NCBI RefSeq assembly: GCF_014323565.1
Contig: NZ_CP058669.1
Span: 2,011,501-2,075,500, forward strand
Direction: 5' to 3'
DNA from: Hyphobacterium sp. CCMP332
GTDB taxonomy: Bacteria; Pseudomonadota; Alphaproteobacteria; Caulobacterales; Maricaulaceae
DNA length: 64,000 bases
Below are positions 56,020 to 64,000 of the stretch, one piece after another; the first letter of the stretch is position 1, and each line of letters begins with the position of its first letter. The notes beneath the pieces are model-generated. The model was not told where the DNA came from. It saw only the letters and a program-made list of their open reading frames with translations, and ran no database searches. Position numbers and translations under genes: made by a program.

Positions 56020-58197
56020 ATGGTGCGGATTTTACTCGCCGTGTTTTGCGGGCTTCTTTCCATGTGTACCGTGCTGGCGCAGTCCCCCGGCACCGATCTT
56101 GATGCACGTGCTCGAGCCGAGGTGAGTGCGGCGATGTACTACGCCGCGTCCACTCAGGCAGCCGCCCTGCGCGAGGCCGATGAGAGAATTGGCACGCTTC
56201 AGGAGCGCGTCGCGGCACTGGAGGCGGAGGTCGATGCGGCTGATGCGACCGAAGCGCGCCTGGCCGCGTTGACCCGGGCACGCGATGATGTGGTGGCCGA
56301 GCTGGCTCTGCGAGACCGTGAATACGCCCGCGAGATTGCCGTCTTCCGCGATGCGGTCGAGGACATCGCCTCCACACCCGAAGGTGCCCGGGCGCTCGCG
56401 CGCTACAATACTGGAGACCGCTTGGGCGCTTTGTCGATTCTCGATGATCTCGCCGAGGCCCGCGCACGGGCGCGGGAAACCGCCGCCGCGATCGCTGAAG
56501 CAACAGACCGCCGCGATATTGCAAATCTTGCTCTGGATGCACGTGACCAGGGTGATGTGACGACCGATGACGTCATTGCAAGGTTCGAGGCGGTTGTCGC
56601 ACTTGACCCGACCCAACATGCGGACTGGATCGAGCTCTCGCGCCTTTACGATGAAGCCGGGCGGCTTGAGGACGCCGCCAGCGCCGCGGCGCAATCGCTG
56701 GAGGTGGCTCCCGATGACCGGGCGCGGTCTATCAGCATGAGTCACCTCGGTGAAATCGCCCGCATCCAGGGCGATATAACGGGTGCGCTTGACATTTTGA
56801 ATCAAAGTCTTGCGATCAGCCGCCGCCTGGCAGAAGACGATCCCGGCTCAGTCGAGGCACAGGCCGATCTGGCCTTCATCCTGGGCGAAGTGGGCAGAGC
56901 GCGGCGCACACAGGGGGATCTGGCCGGCGCCCTCGCGGCTTTTGAAGAAAGTCTGGAGACGTCACGGAGGGTCGCCGGCGGCAATCCGAACTCGGCCGAT
57001 TTCCAACGTGATGTGTATTTGGGTCTCTACAATGCGGGCAACATTCTGCTTGATCAGGGCGATCTCGCAGGCGCGCTTGGCTATTATCAGGAAAGCTTCG
57101 AAATTGCGCAGCGCCTCGTCGAGACCAATCATACTTCCACCAGCGCCCAGCGCGATATCACGGTCATCGTGAACAGGATCGGCAATTTACGCCTGGAACA
57201 GGGTAATCTGTCCGAGGCCCTTAGCGCCTATGAACAGGGCCTGGCCATCCGCCGCCGCCTCGCCGAGGCCGATCCGAGTTCGGCATGGGCGCGGCGCGAC
57301 ATTTACGTCAGTCTCAGCAAGATTGGCGACGTCCTCTACCGGCAAGGCAATCCCACCGAAACCTTGGCGGCCTACGAGGAAATGATGGCCATCAGCGAAG
57401 GTCTCGCCCGAGCAGATGAGAGCTCGGCATTTGCCCAGCGCGACCATGCCTACAGCCTGGACAGGGTCGGCGATGTCCGTTTTTACCAGGGTGACCTGGC
57501 GGGGGCACTGCTTGTCTATGAGGAGGGTTTGGCGATCCGGCAGCGGCTTGCAGAAGACGATGAGGGCTCGGTCGAAGTTCAGCGCGATATAAACGCCAAC
57601 ATCATCCGGATCGGCGATGTTCGCTTCGAACAGGGCGATTTTACAGGAGCGCTCGCCGCCTATGAACAAAGCCTGGCCATCAGTCGCCAACTCGCCGAGG
57701 CCGATGAAAGTTTTGCCCGGACCCAGCGCGATCTCGCGGTCAGCCTGGCCAGCGTGGGTGCGGTTTACCTCGAACAGGGAGACCTCGCCGAAGCGATCGA
57801 TGTCTATGAGCAGAGCCTTGCCATCCGCCGCCGCCTTGTCGAGGCCGATGATAGTTCGGCACTCGACCAGCAAGGTCTCGCTTCTGTGCTGGCGGGCATT
57901 GGCGATGTTCGCCTGGAACAGCGAAATCTCACTGACGCGGTCACCGCTTACGAACAGAGCCTGAGCCTCTACCGAGGCATCGCTGAAGCCGATGAAGCAT
58001 CGGCAGAAGGTCAACGCGGTCTCGCCCGCAGCCTGGCAAAGCTGGCGCCACTTCCGGGCCATCCGGTGGACTGGGCCGACGTTGTGGAAGTTTACGAGCG
58101 AATGGATGAGCGTGGTTTGATAAGTGCGCAGGATCAGGATTTGCTTGATCATGCGAGGGAGCTCGTTCGAGCTGACGAAACGGAGATCGCGCAGTGA
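56020..58197 (+). CDS. Exported coiled-coil and TPR-repeat protein
   Basis: The 725-residue protein has a strong GGAGG before the ATG and a signal peptide ending TVLAQ, so it is periplasmic. Residues 45-110 and 120-160 form heptad-rich coiled coil. From about residue 190 a TPR solenoid continues to about 670. The later units are about 50 residues long and very alike, of the form GDVrLEQGDLxeALaAYEqSLAIrRRLaEaD. This TPR type is often fused to TIR domains in other bacteria; here it is a separate exported protein whose stop overlaps the TIR start (GTGA). It probably binds another envelope protein, possibly the outer domain of the TIR protein. Confidence 0.88.
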   Translation: MVRILLAVFCGLLSMCTVLAQSPGTDLDARARAEVSAAMYYAASTQAAALREADERIGTLQERVAALEAEVDAADATEARLAALTRARDDVVAELALRDREYAREIAVFRDAVEDIASTPEGARALARYNTGDRLGALSILDDLAEARARARETAAAIAEATDRRDIANLALDARDQGDVTTDDVIARFEAVVALDPTQHADWIELSRLYDEAGRLEDAASAAAQSLEVAPDDRARSISMSHLGEIARIQGDITGALDILNQSLAISRRLAEDDPGSVEAQADLAFILGEVGRARRTQGDLAGALAAFEESLETSRRVAGGNPNSADFQRDVYLGLYNAGNILLDQGDLAGALGYYQESFEIAQRLVETNHTSTSAQRDITVIVNRIGNLRLEQGNLSEALSAYEQGLAIRRRLAEADPSSAWARRDIYVSLSKIGDVLYRQGNPTETLAAYEEMMAISEGLARADESSAFAQRDHAYSLDRVGDVRFYQGDLAGALLVYEEGLAIRQRLAEDDEGSVEVQRDINANIIRIGDVRFEQGDFTGALAAYEQSLAISRQLAEADESFARTQRDLAVSLASVGAVYLEQGDLAEAIDVYEQSLAIRRRLVEADDSSALDQQGLASVLAGIGDVRLEQRNLTDAVTAYEQSLSLYRGIAEADEASAEGQRGLARSLAKLAPLPGHPVDWADVVEVYERMDERGLISAQDQDLLDHARELVRADETEIAQ
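56740..58020 (+). repeat. Tandem TPR-coding repeats of about 150 bp
   Basis: Units of about 50 codons recur eight or nine times. Recurring DNA such as GGCGATGTTCGC, GAACAGGGCGAT and CTCGCCGAGGCCGATGA shows that several units are also similar at the nucleotide level, as expected from recent duplication or gene conversion within the gene. Confidence 0.75.
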
Positions 58198-59231
58198 CCA
58201 AAGCAGATGTTTTCATCAGTTATAAGCGCGAGGACGAGGCGATCGTTGCAAAGATGGTTGCCAGTTTTGAGGCGGAAGGTCTGGTGGTCTGGTGGGACCG
58301 GGATATCGAAGGTGCCAGCGGTTGGCGCGACGCGATCCATCAACGCCTGACGTCTGCAGCTTGCGTTATCGTGGTGTGGTCGGAGGCCTCGGTCTCGGGT
58401 GCCGGAGAATTTGTCCAGGATGAAGCGGCGGTTGCGAAATCCCGCGGATCATTCTTGCCGGTGCGCGTTGACAAGGTCGAGCCACCTTTGGGTTTCGGCC
58501 AGCAACAGGCTCTCGACCTCGTAGGTTGGCGTGGGAACCGGAGGGACCCGCGATTCCATGATGTCCTGGAAGCCGTCAAGGCGCTCGTAAATGGCAGACC
58601 CATTCCGCCACCCCAGGCGCCACGCAGGCGTATGCGCCAACGGGCTATCGGAGGGGGGGCCATTGTCTTCACGGCAGCATTGATCGGATTTGTGTTTAAC
58701 CTGTTCGGCGCTCAGAACACGCTCTGCCAGGGACCATTCCGGGATGTTTGCGCCATTGTCTCGATCGGAGGTGTGCCGAGCGTGCAGGACGAAGCTGTGT
58801 TCGAGCAGGCAAGGGCAGACGGGTGCGACGGGCTGCGCGCCTTCATCGAATCCGGGCGCGGCGGAGTTTTACAGTTTGAGGCCGACCGCCTCCTCTCGGC
58901 ACGGCGTACCGAGACCGTCACTGAATGGGTTGAAATCGAACGCCGGCTTCCTCTGTATGAACCCAGTCTTCGGAATGGGCAGTCGAGCGAAACCGCCGCA
59001 CGCACCGCAGTCGCGACACAGGCGGAGCAACAGGCGCGCGAACTCTGCTCCGGCATGAGCCAGTCAGACATGTTTCGCGAAAGGGCGACCTCTCTGGCCA
59101 TTGAAAATGCCAATTGCCGCAATGGCGCTGACGGATGGCGTTGCTCACTTGAAGGTGCGGCCATATGCGCGCTGGAAAGCCGCGAAACACGCGAAGTTGA
59201 GATATGTGACGGGGTGGAGCCAAGCCAATAG
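58194..59231 (+). CDS. Membrane-anchored TIR-domain protein with cysteine-rich outer domain
   Basis: The 345-residue protein starts with GTG inside the TPR stop (GTGA). TIR domain: residues 4-130, with DVFISYKRED (box 1), VVWWDRDIEGASGW and an EFVQDEAAVA helix in which Glu77 takes the place of the catalytic Glu of NAD-cleaving TIRs. A basic linker and one membrane helix (151-171) follow. The C-terminal 170 residues should lie in the periplasm and carry eight cysteines, which suits disulfides there. It may cleave NAD+ or make a nucleotide signal when the outer domain is engaged; this is inferred. It is the last gene of the cassette. Confidence 0.87.
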   Translation: MTKADVFISYKREDEAIVAKMVASFEAEGLVVWWDRDIEGASGWRDAIHQRLTSAACVIVVWSEASVSGAGEFVQDEAAVAKSRGSFLPVRVDKVEPPLGFGQQQALDLVGWRGNRRDPRFHDVLEAVKALVNGRPIPPPQAPRRRMRQRAIGGGAIVFTAALIGFVFNLFGAQNTLCQGPFRDVCAIVSIGGVPSVQDEAVFEQARADGCDGLRAFIESGRGGVLQFEADRLLSARRTETVTEWVEIERRLPLYEPSLRNGQSSETAARTAVATQAEQQARELCSGMSQSDMFRERATSLAIENANCRNGADGWRCSLEGAAICALESRETREVEICDGVEPSQ

Positions 59232-59247
59232 ACAGCATCCGCAGGTA

Positions 59248-59430
59248 CCGTCAGACCAGAGTGAACCGGTTTGGTCTGGCGCAAAGCTGATGATTAGAGC
59301 GGCAAGTTGGCGGCACTCGGAAAGCGCGTCGTGCTGTTTTTCCTTGAATCCGTTTCCGTCGTTGGTGTGGCCATCTCCCGATGTCCTGCCGGTCCGCGTT
59401 TCCGGTGGCGGTCTTCGCGATGAGTGAATG
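59248..59430. repeat. Degenerate intergenic repeat, copy B (convergent gap)
   Basis: It is related to copy A at 8820-9060. The minus strand reads NDGNGFKEKQHDALSECRQ then LAA, followed about 30 nt later by a GACCAAACCGGTTCACTCTG segment matching the GAACCGGTCTC repeats of copy A. It again fills the gap between two converging genes, here the TIR and gluconolactonase-like genes. Confidence 0.5.
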
Positions 59431-59483
59431 ACCGAGGTCATCTGCCGGATGGCAGCGACCGGAAGGCCCGCGCACTGAAGAGA

Positions 59484-60533
59484 TCACGGCGCGGTCCGCA
59501 TCGCCGTGCGGCCCTGCCACTGGAGGCCAACAGCGTTGACGGGCAGCTGAAGCAGCCGATCATGTGCCGTCATGAACAGGCTGCGCCCGTCTTCGCCGCC
59601 AAAGGCGCAGTTTGCCGTCGCCCGGCCTGTCCGGATGCGCGCCAGCAAACCACCCTCCGGCGACAGAACGAACACGCCTCCCGGCCCCGTAGCAAAAATC
59701 GTCCCGTCCGTGCTCACACACAGGCCATCGGGCAGGCCGGGCTCCCCCGCAGCCAGAAATTCGCTCGTATCGAACCAGCGCTCCAGCGGGCCGTGTAGAC
59801 CGTCCGCGTCCAGCGGCGCCCGGAAAATATAGGGAGCGGCCGGGTCTGACTGGGCCACATACAGCCAGCGCTCGTCAGGGGACAATGCGATTCCGTTCGG
59901 AAAACCCAGCTGATCGAACAGACGTTCACAGCGTCCATCCCGGGTCAGGCGATAGACACCGTTCGACTCCATTTCCTTCAGGGGCGAAGCGTCCAGCCCC
60001 TCAAGGCCGTAGGGAGGATCCGTGAAGTAGATGCTGCCATCGCTCGCCCGGACCAGGTCGTTCGGACTGTTGAATCTCTGCCCCTCATACACATCGACAA
60101 GAGTCTCGCGTACCAGCGTGTCGGGCCGCAGCCTCTGCACGGCGCGCATTCCGTGATTGCACAGATACAGCCACCCGTCATCGCCAAACCAGAGACCGTT
60201 TGCGCCCGCCTCGCGCAGGCCAGTTGTCTGTGCCGCCTCGACGCCCGACGGGTCCAGGAACACCTCGAGACCGGCCGCATCCGTCCAGCGAAACGCCCTG
60301 TTACCGGGGACATCGGTAAAATAGAGGCAGTTTCGCTCCCGGTCCCAGGCGGGGCCTTCGCTCCAGACAAACCCGTCTGCCAGCTGCCGCAGCCCGGTTG
60401 AGCCGCTGAACAGGGCCCGTGCGGCGGGATCATGGATTTCGACATCACCCGGCACACCGCCATCGCGACACCCGGTCATCGATACAATGGTCGCGCCTCC
60501 AAGTCCCCTGAGCATGTCGCGGCGTGTTGGCAT
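59484..60533 (-). CDS. Exported SMP-30/gluconolactonase-family protein
   Basis: The 349-residue beta-propeller protein has an N-terminal twin-arginine-like signal (PTRRDMLRG) followed by a possible lipoprotein site (SMTGC, Cys22). SMP-30 features are FVWSEGPAWD with a metal-ligand Glu, RFNSPNDLVRASDGSIYFTD with the conserved Asn and Asp, and LGFPNGIALSPDERWLYVAQS. It would hydrolyse a sugar lactone such as gluconolactone in the periplasm using a divalent metal. It stands alone, away from the glucose operon, so the true lactone is uncertain. Confidence 0.87.
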   Translation of the reverse strand: MPTRRDMLRGLGGATIVSMTGCRDGGVPGDVEIHDPAARALFSGSTGLRQLADGFVWSEGPAWDRERNCLYFTDVPGNRAFRWTDAAGLEVFLDPSGVEAAQTTGLREAGANGLWFGDDGWLYLCNHGMRAVQRLRPDTLVRETLVDVYEGQRFNSPNDLVRASDGSIYFTDPPYGLEGLDASPLKEMESNGVYRLTRDGRCERLFDQLGFPNGIALSPDERWLYVAQSDPAAPYIFRAPLDADGLHGPLERWFDTSEFLAAGEPGLPDGLCVSTDGTIFATGPGGVFVLSPEGGLLARIRTGRATANCAFGGEDGRSLFMTAHDRLLQLPVNAVGLQWQGRTAMRTAP

Positions 60534-60635
60534 GATTGTCTCCCCCGGAGCTCATTGTGCGCGGACGTATCCGGGAAGGTCAATTCCGGCGTACCGCCGG
60601 ATGGAAAACCTGTTCTTGAATGACGCTGGCAGGGT

Positions 60636-60720
60636 GGTGTCAGACAAAAGCGAAGGGGTCTCGCATGGCCGCACATTGGCCTGAGCGCCGCGCTCGACCA
60701 GAGAGATTCTGATCTCTGAC
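60636..60720. repeat. Degenerate intergenic repeat, copy C (fragment)
   Basis: GTGTCAGACAAAAGCGAAGGGGTCTC at 60638-60663, in two parts GTGTCAGACAAAAGCG and AAGGGGTCTC, matches the 27-bp direct repeats of copy A. The rest of the element is missing. It lies between two minus-strand genes. Confidence 0.4.
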
Positions 60721-60733
60721 AGCCGCGCGCGTC

Positions 60734-61888
60734 TTATTCGGCCGGCGCCTCGGCGAAATCCGGAACTTCGACAGCTCTCGCACAGTCGGTCGCATTCGCC
60801 AGAACGCAGGCAAAATAGTCGCGGATGGCCGCTTCCATCGATCGGGGGATCGAATGGCCGATGCCGGGCAAGAGGATGGAATTGAAGTCCGCCATGCCGA
60901 AATCGGTATAGACCGCGCTGACTTCGGGGACACGGGCGACAGTTGACGCGCCTAGCGTTTCATTCACCCAGAGGGCCTGGCTGCAGTCATAGCTGTCAGA
61001 CCTGTAACGCTCGCAGGTGAATGGGGGTTGGGGGACGGAGTCATTTTCGTCAGCGCCGCCCTGAAACAACAGGAAGGGCGTTTCTCGCAAGGCGTCGCGG
61101 TTCAATGTTCGACCGGAAATGACCTCTAGATCGCCAACACCCACCGGATAGGTCAGGGTTTCGCCATCATAGGTCTCAACGGGCAGAATGGGCAATCCGC
61201 CCACCCCGCCGGCGGAGACTGCGCGAACACGTTCGGGATGGAGAACCGTCATGCGGGTGACGAAGTCTGCGGCGGCGGAGAAGCCCCAGAAGAGCGCGTC
61301 TTCGGATACCTGATGGCCATTGTCCGCCAACTTGGCCCGGGCATCATCAAGCATCGCCAGCAACTGCAGATCGGGCCGCGTATACCTGTTTTCCATTTGG
61401 GTCATGGCCGGGCGAGTCAAAGCATGGATGTAGAGATTTCCATCGCCGTCTTCGACCAGCGGTCGCGGAAAAACGGGCGTCAGCACCGGAGCGCCGAGAG
61501 GACGGCCGAAATCGAGAAACAGCTGCTCATTTCGGATCGCAGCCCAGTATTGATGCGTTTCAAACGGCGCGCCCCACAATCCGTCATTATTGGGCTCGAC
61601 CAGAATTGCGGCGTCGGGTGTGACAGCCTCCGGCAAGAGCAGGAAATAGGGCCAGAAAAAGCCTGCTTCGGGGTTGGCCTCGATGCGATAGACCCGCCCG
61701 GGCTCAAGCACGTCGTCATAGGCATGAAAATCAGGAGCGGGCCCGACGATCTCGCTGATATGGTCTGGAATGCGCGAGTTGGGGTCCCAGGAGACGCGGG
61801 CACGCGGATCGTAGCTATCCAACTCTTGTGATGCGGCTCCGCCAACGGAGGCGACCGCGATAAGAAGCCCTGCAAGAAGTCGTCTCAT
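60734..61888 (-). CDS. Exported alpha/beta-hydrolase-like protein
   Basis: The protein has 384 residues from ATG 61888, followed directly by a signal peptide (ending GGAASQE). Alpha/beta-hydrolase features are FWGFSAAADFVTRM (nucleophile-elbow-like GFSAA), FLLFQGGADEND (acid region) and LLPGIGHSIPRSM (late His). Four cysteines may form disulfides. It resembles poly(3-hydroxybutyrate)-depolymerase/esterase-like periplasmic hydrolases, but I cannot name the substrate. It follows the tRNA gene on the same strand and precedes the gluconolactonase-like gene (200-nt gap). Confidence 0.72.
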   Translation of the reverse strand: MRRLLAGLLIAVASVGGAASQELDSYDPRARVSWDPNSRIPDHISEIVGPAPDFHAYDDVLEPGRVYRIEANPEAGFFWPYFLLLPEAVTPDAAILVEPNNDGLWGAPFETHQYWAAIRNEQLFLDFGRPLGAPVLTPVFPRPLVEDGDGNLYIHALTRPAMTQMENRYTRPDLQLLAMLDDARAKLADNGHQVSEDALFWGFSAAADFVTRMTVLHPERVRAVSAGGVGGLPILPVETYDGETLTYPVGVGDLEVISGRTLNRDALRETPFLLFQGGADENDSVPQPPFTCERYRSDSYDCSQALWVNETLGASTVARVPEVSAVYTDFGMADFNSILLPGIGHSIPRSMEAAIRDYFACVLANATDCARAVEVPDFAEAPAE

Positions 61889-62122
61889 ATGACTGTGCCT
61901 TCCGGGTATTCGAGCCACGCATCGCAGCTCGCAGCGAGGCTGACGGAGCACTCAAAACCAAAATCGTCGTCTGAGGATGGGGCCGCCTTCTCGCCCCCCC
62001 GGGGACGCGGCCGAGCGCCACCCGTCCTCAAGCTGTCGCCAATCGGCACGATCGGATAAACGCACAGCGAGCTCAAGCCCTGCACCCAGCACCATCCGTC
62101 TCTCGGGTTCGCTCGAAATGAA

Positions 62123-62212
62123 TGGCGGAGAGAGAGGGATTCGAACCCTCGAGACTCTTCCGAGCCTACACACTTTCCAGGCGTGCGCCTTCGACCACTC
62201 GGCCACCTCTCC
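62123..62212 (-). tRNA. tRNA-Ser (anticodon GGA)
   Basis: The minus strand folds as a class II tRNA: acceptor GGAGAGG with TCTCTCC (one G-U), D-arm GGCCGAGTGGTCGAAGGC, anticodon loop CTGGAAA (GGA), a long variable arm TGTAGGCTCGGAAGAGTCTC with stem pairing, and a T-arm GAGGGTTCGAATCCCTC. The discriminator is G and CCA is encoded, giving 90 nt in all. It reads UCC and UCU serine codons. Confidence 0.96.
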
Positions 62213-62468
62213 GCTGGAAGCCGCGCAAAATAGCCAAGCCTGTGTCAGGGTCAAGCGCGGCGGGCGGTCAGAAGCGCCAATACTCCCGCAGACGCAGCCA
62301 TTTCCGGTGAACCGCAAGCCAAACCGCACTGCCGGTGATTTCGCGGACCCGTTGCCCGACGCCGCCCGGCCTTCACCTGCCCCGCCGCATTTTTTGATCA
62401 GCGCCGGTCTGGCAGTCTGCCGCCGACGGCTTATCTAGGGAGCTCAACCTTGATCACAGGAGGCCGGA

Positions 62469-63113
62469 ATGGCCTGGTTTGATTTACGCTGGAAAAAGGA
62501 AACCATCCCCGCCGATCGGGCGCTGCCGGGACGCGACACGGCCATTCTCGTGCCGCACCCGCACCATGTCTCCGGGGCTTCGCTGACCGAAGTCAAACCC
62601 GGCGAAGAGGTCATCTTTTTCGCCATGGGCTGTTTCTGGGGTGCAGAGCGCATTTTCTGGGAAACGCCGGGCGTGGTCTCCACCGCCGTGGGCTATCAGG
62701 GCGGGCACACGAAAAATCCGACCTATCAGGAAGTCTGCTCCGGCGGCACCGGCCATACCGAGGCGGTGCGCGTCGTCTATGACCCGGCCCGCATATCGCT
62801 TGAAGACCTGCTGAAGCGCTTCTGGGAAGGACATGACCCGACGCAAGGCATGCGCCAGGGCAATGATGTCGGTACGCAATACCGATCCGCCGTCTACTGG
62901 ACGACGGATGCACAGGAAGCCGTCGTCCGCGCCAGCGCAAAAATATATGCCGAGGCGCTGGATCAGGCCGGCCGGCGGGACATCACGACCGAGCTCGCCC
63001 CGGCCCCGCCCTTCTATTATGCCGAGGATGACCACCAGCAATATCTTGCCAAGAATCCGGGCGGTTATTGCGGACTGGGCGGCACAGGCGTCGCTTGCCC
63101 GATCAGCGCCTGA
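62469..63113 (+). CDS. msrA: Peptide-methionine (S)-S-oxide reductase
   Basis: This 214-residue enzyme repairs methionine S-sulfoxide in proteins. The catalytic motif [12 protein letters not shown] carries the reactive Cys at about residue 54. GYQGG, the substrate loop [11 protein letters not shown] and the C-terminal [12 protein letters not shown], with likely resolving cysteines, follow. No signal peptide, so it is cytoplasmic. AGGAGG lies 6 nt before the ATG. Confidence 0.96.
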   Translation: MAWFDLRWKKETIPADRALPGRDTAILVPHPHHVSGASLTEVKPGEEVIFFAMGCFWGAERIFWETPGVVSTAVGYQGGHTKNPTYQEVCSGGTGHTEAVRVVYDPARISLEDLLKRFWEGHDPTQGMRQGNDVGTQYRSAVYWTTDAQEAVVRASAKIYAEALDQAGRRDITTELAPAPPFYYAEDDHQQYLAKNPGGYCGLGGTGVACPISA

Positions 63114-63288
63114 CCGACTAGCTGCCCCGGAAATGTGAATCTCCACATTGCCGCCGCCGCACGGCATTGACCGGCGCGGTGCGCTCATCTGCAAGAGGTT
63201 CGAAAACAATTCGCCGATTTCCAAATCGGCAAGACGCCGGAGCATGGGACAGAGAGGATAGCCGAATTCAATTCCGAATGGAGCTCGC

Positions 63289-64000
63289 TTGACCCTCTCA
63301 CCCCTCCCCCGCCATCCCGTAACGATCGCTCGTCTGTCGGGACTCGCCTATCTCGCCATCATCCTTTGCGGCATTTTAGCCCAGATTGTTGTGCGCAGCA
63401 GTCTGATCGACTGGCAGGACGCCAATGGCACCGCGGCGGCAATCATGTCACAAGACACATTGTTCCGGCTCGGCCTGCTGGCCGACTTTGTGGTCTTCTC
63501 ACTCGATATCCTGCTGGCGGTGACCTTCTATCGCCTGCTCGCCCCGGTCGATCGGGGGGTCGCGCTCTTCGCCTTGTCCGCGCGGCTGGTGATGAGCGCG
63601 GTGATGGTCACGGCGCTGCTGGCCCAGACAGCCCCGCTCCTGCTTGTAGGCGAGTCGCCCATCGCCGGACAGTTTGATACCGAGACCGCGAATACGGTCA
63701 GCCTGTTTTTTCTGGGACTGCACAATGAAGGCTATATTCTCGGCCTGATGCTGTTCGGGCTTCATTGTGGCGCGCTGGGCATCCTGCTCGTCCGCTCCAG
63801 CTATTTTCCGGCCTTTCTGGGTCTGCTCATGGGTCTGTCCGGCATCAGTTATCTGGCACTTGGCGTCGTTCATTTCGGCATGCCGGCGCTCAGCGATGTC
63901 GGGGGGCTGCTGCTTCTGCCCGCCGCCTTGCCGGAATTCGTCTTCGCCGGCTGGCTGATTGTCATCGGCCTCAACCGGAAGAAATGGGAGGCTCAAGGCT
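63289..64000 (+). CDS. DUF4386-like membrane protein, partial
   Basis: The gene is cut by the window end; 237 codons are visible. It starts with TTG after GGAG; the only nearby ATG leads to an immediate stop. The protein has about six hydrophobic helices. ARLSGLAYLAIILCGI, LADFVVFSLDILLAVTFY, LFFLGLHNEGYILGLM and LPEFVFAGWLIVIGLN match the pattern of the DUF4386 family, which has no known function. It reads away from msrA with a 175-bp gap. Confidence 0.72.
   Translation, partial: MTLSPLPRHPVTIARLSGLAYLAIILCGILAQIVVRSSLIDWQDANGTAAAIMSQDTLFRLGLLADFVVFSLDILLAVTFYRLLAPVDRGVALFALSARLVMSAVMVTALLAQTAPLLLVGESPIAGQFDTETANTVSLFFLGLHNEGYILGLMLFGLHCGALGILLVRSSYFPAFLGLLMGLSGISYLALGVVHFGMPALSDVGGLLLLPAALPEFVFAGWLIVIGLNRKKWEAQG

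Overview
The window looks like chromosome from a marine, polysaccharide-degrading alphaproteobacterium, probably of the Maricaulales/Hyphomonadaceae/Parvularculaceae type. The indications are a high-GC genome with TonB-dependent receptors (TBDRs) used for nutrients, flavin-dependent tryptophan-halogenase-like genes beside a TBDR, LacI regulators, a full Entner-Doudoroff set and Na+ symporters. The taxonomic call is inference from gene content; no rRNA is present. I see no intact insertion sequence, prophage, integrase or CRISPR array.

Region 1 (1-8816) holds two divergent transcription units. One is TBDR, exported esterase and a DASS-type carboxylate transporter (cut by the window start). The other is a double-headed TetR regulator, a fumarase/aspartase-superfamily lyase carrying a lipoprotein signal, and a lipoprotein M14 carboxypeptidase, all joined by 4-nt overlaps. 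I read this as an uncharacterised envelope catabolic system for a peptide- or succinyl-amine-like compound. Region 2 (9074-16390, minus) is a compact glucose operon: SSS symporter, zwf, pgl, edd, glk, eda. Upstream on the same strand are a lipoprotein GH3 beta-glucosidase and a second TBDR (16526-22564). Divergent from that TBDR are four tandem halogenase-family genes, one of which has lost the catalytic residues.

Region 3 (28783-42157) is a beta-1,3-glucan (laminarin-type) locus. It has two LacI regulators, a TauE-like permease, a cytoplasmic GH3, a GPH symporter, an exported GH16, an aldo/keto reductase, a VOC protein, a GH16 without signal, two GH17 enzymes without signal and an exported jelly-roll protein. 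Two operator families can be seen by eye: a 14-bp TGnTAGCnnTAnCA site (three copies) and a 17-bp ATGTCCAACnTTGTCAT site (two copies). Region 4 (42535-52182) is a cytoplasmic galactoside locus: Gfo/Idh/MocA oxidoreductase, SSS symporter, GH42, GH36, galE, galK, galT. An orphan membrane histidine kinase follows.

Region 5 (about 53875-59231) is the most unusual part. It is a three-gene cassette of a two-TM protein with tandem Rossmann/RCK-like domains and a C-terminal RyR domain, an exported coiled-coil/TPR protein, and a membrane-anchored TIR protein with a cysteine-rich outer domain. It may be a trans-membrane conflict or stress-signalling system. Region 6 (59232-64000) holds a gluconolactonase-like protein, an exported alpha/beta hydrolase, tRNA-Ser(GGA), msrA and a DUF4386-like membrane protein cut by the window end. 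A degenerate repeat family lies at three intergenic places, two of them between convergent genes.
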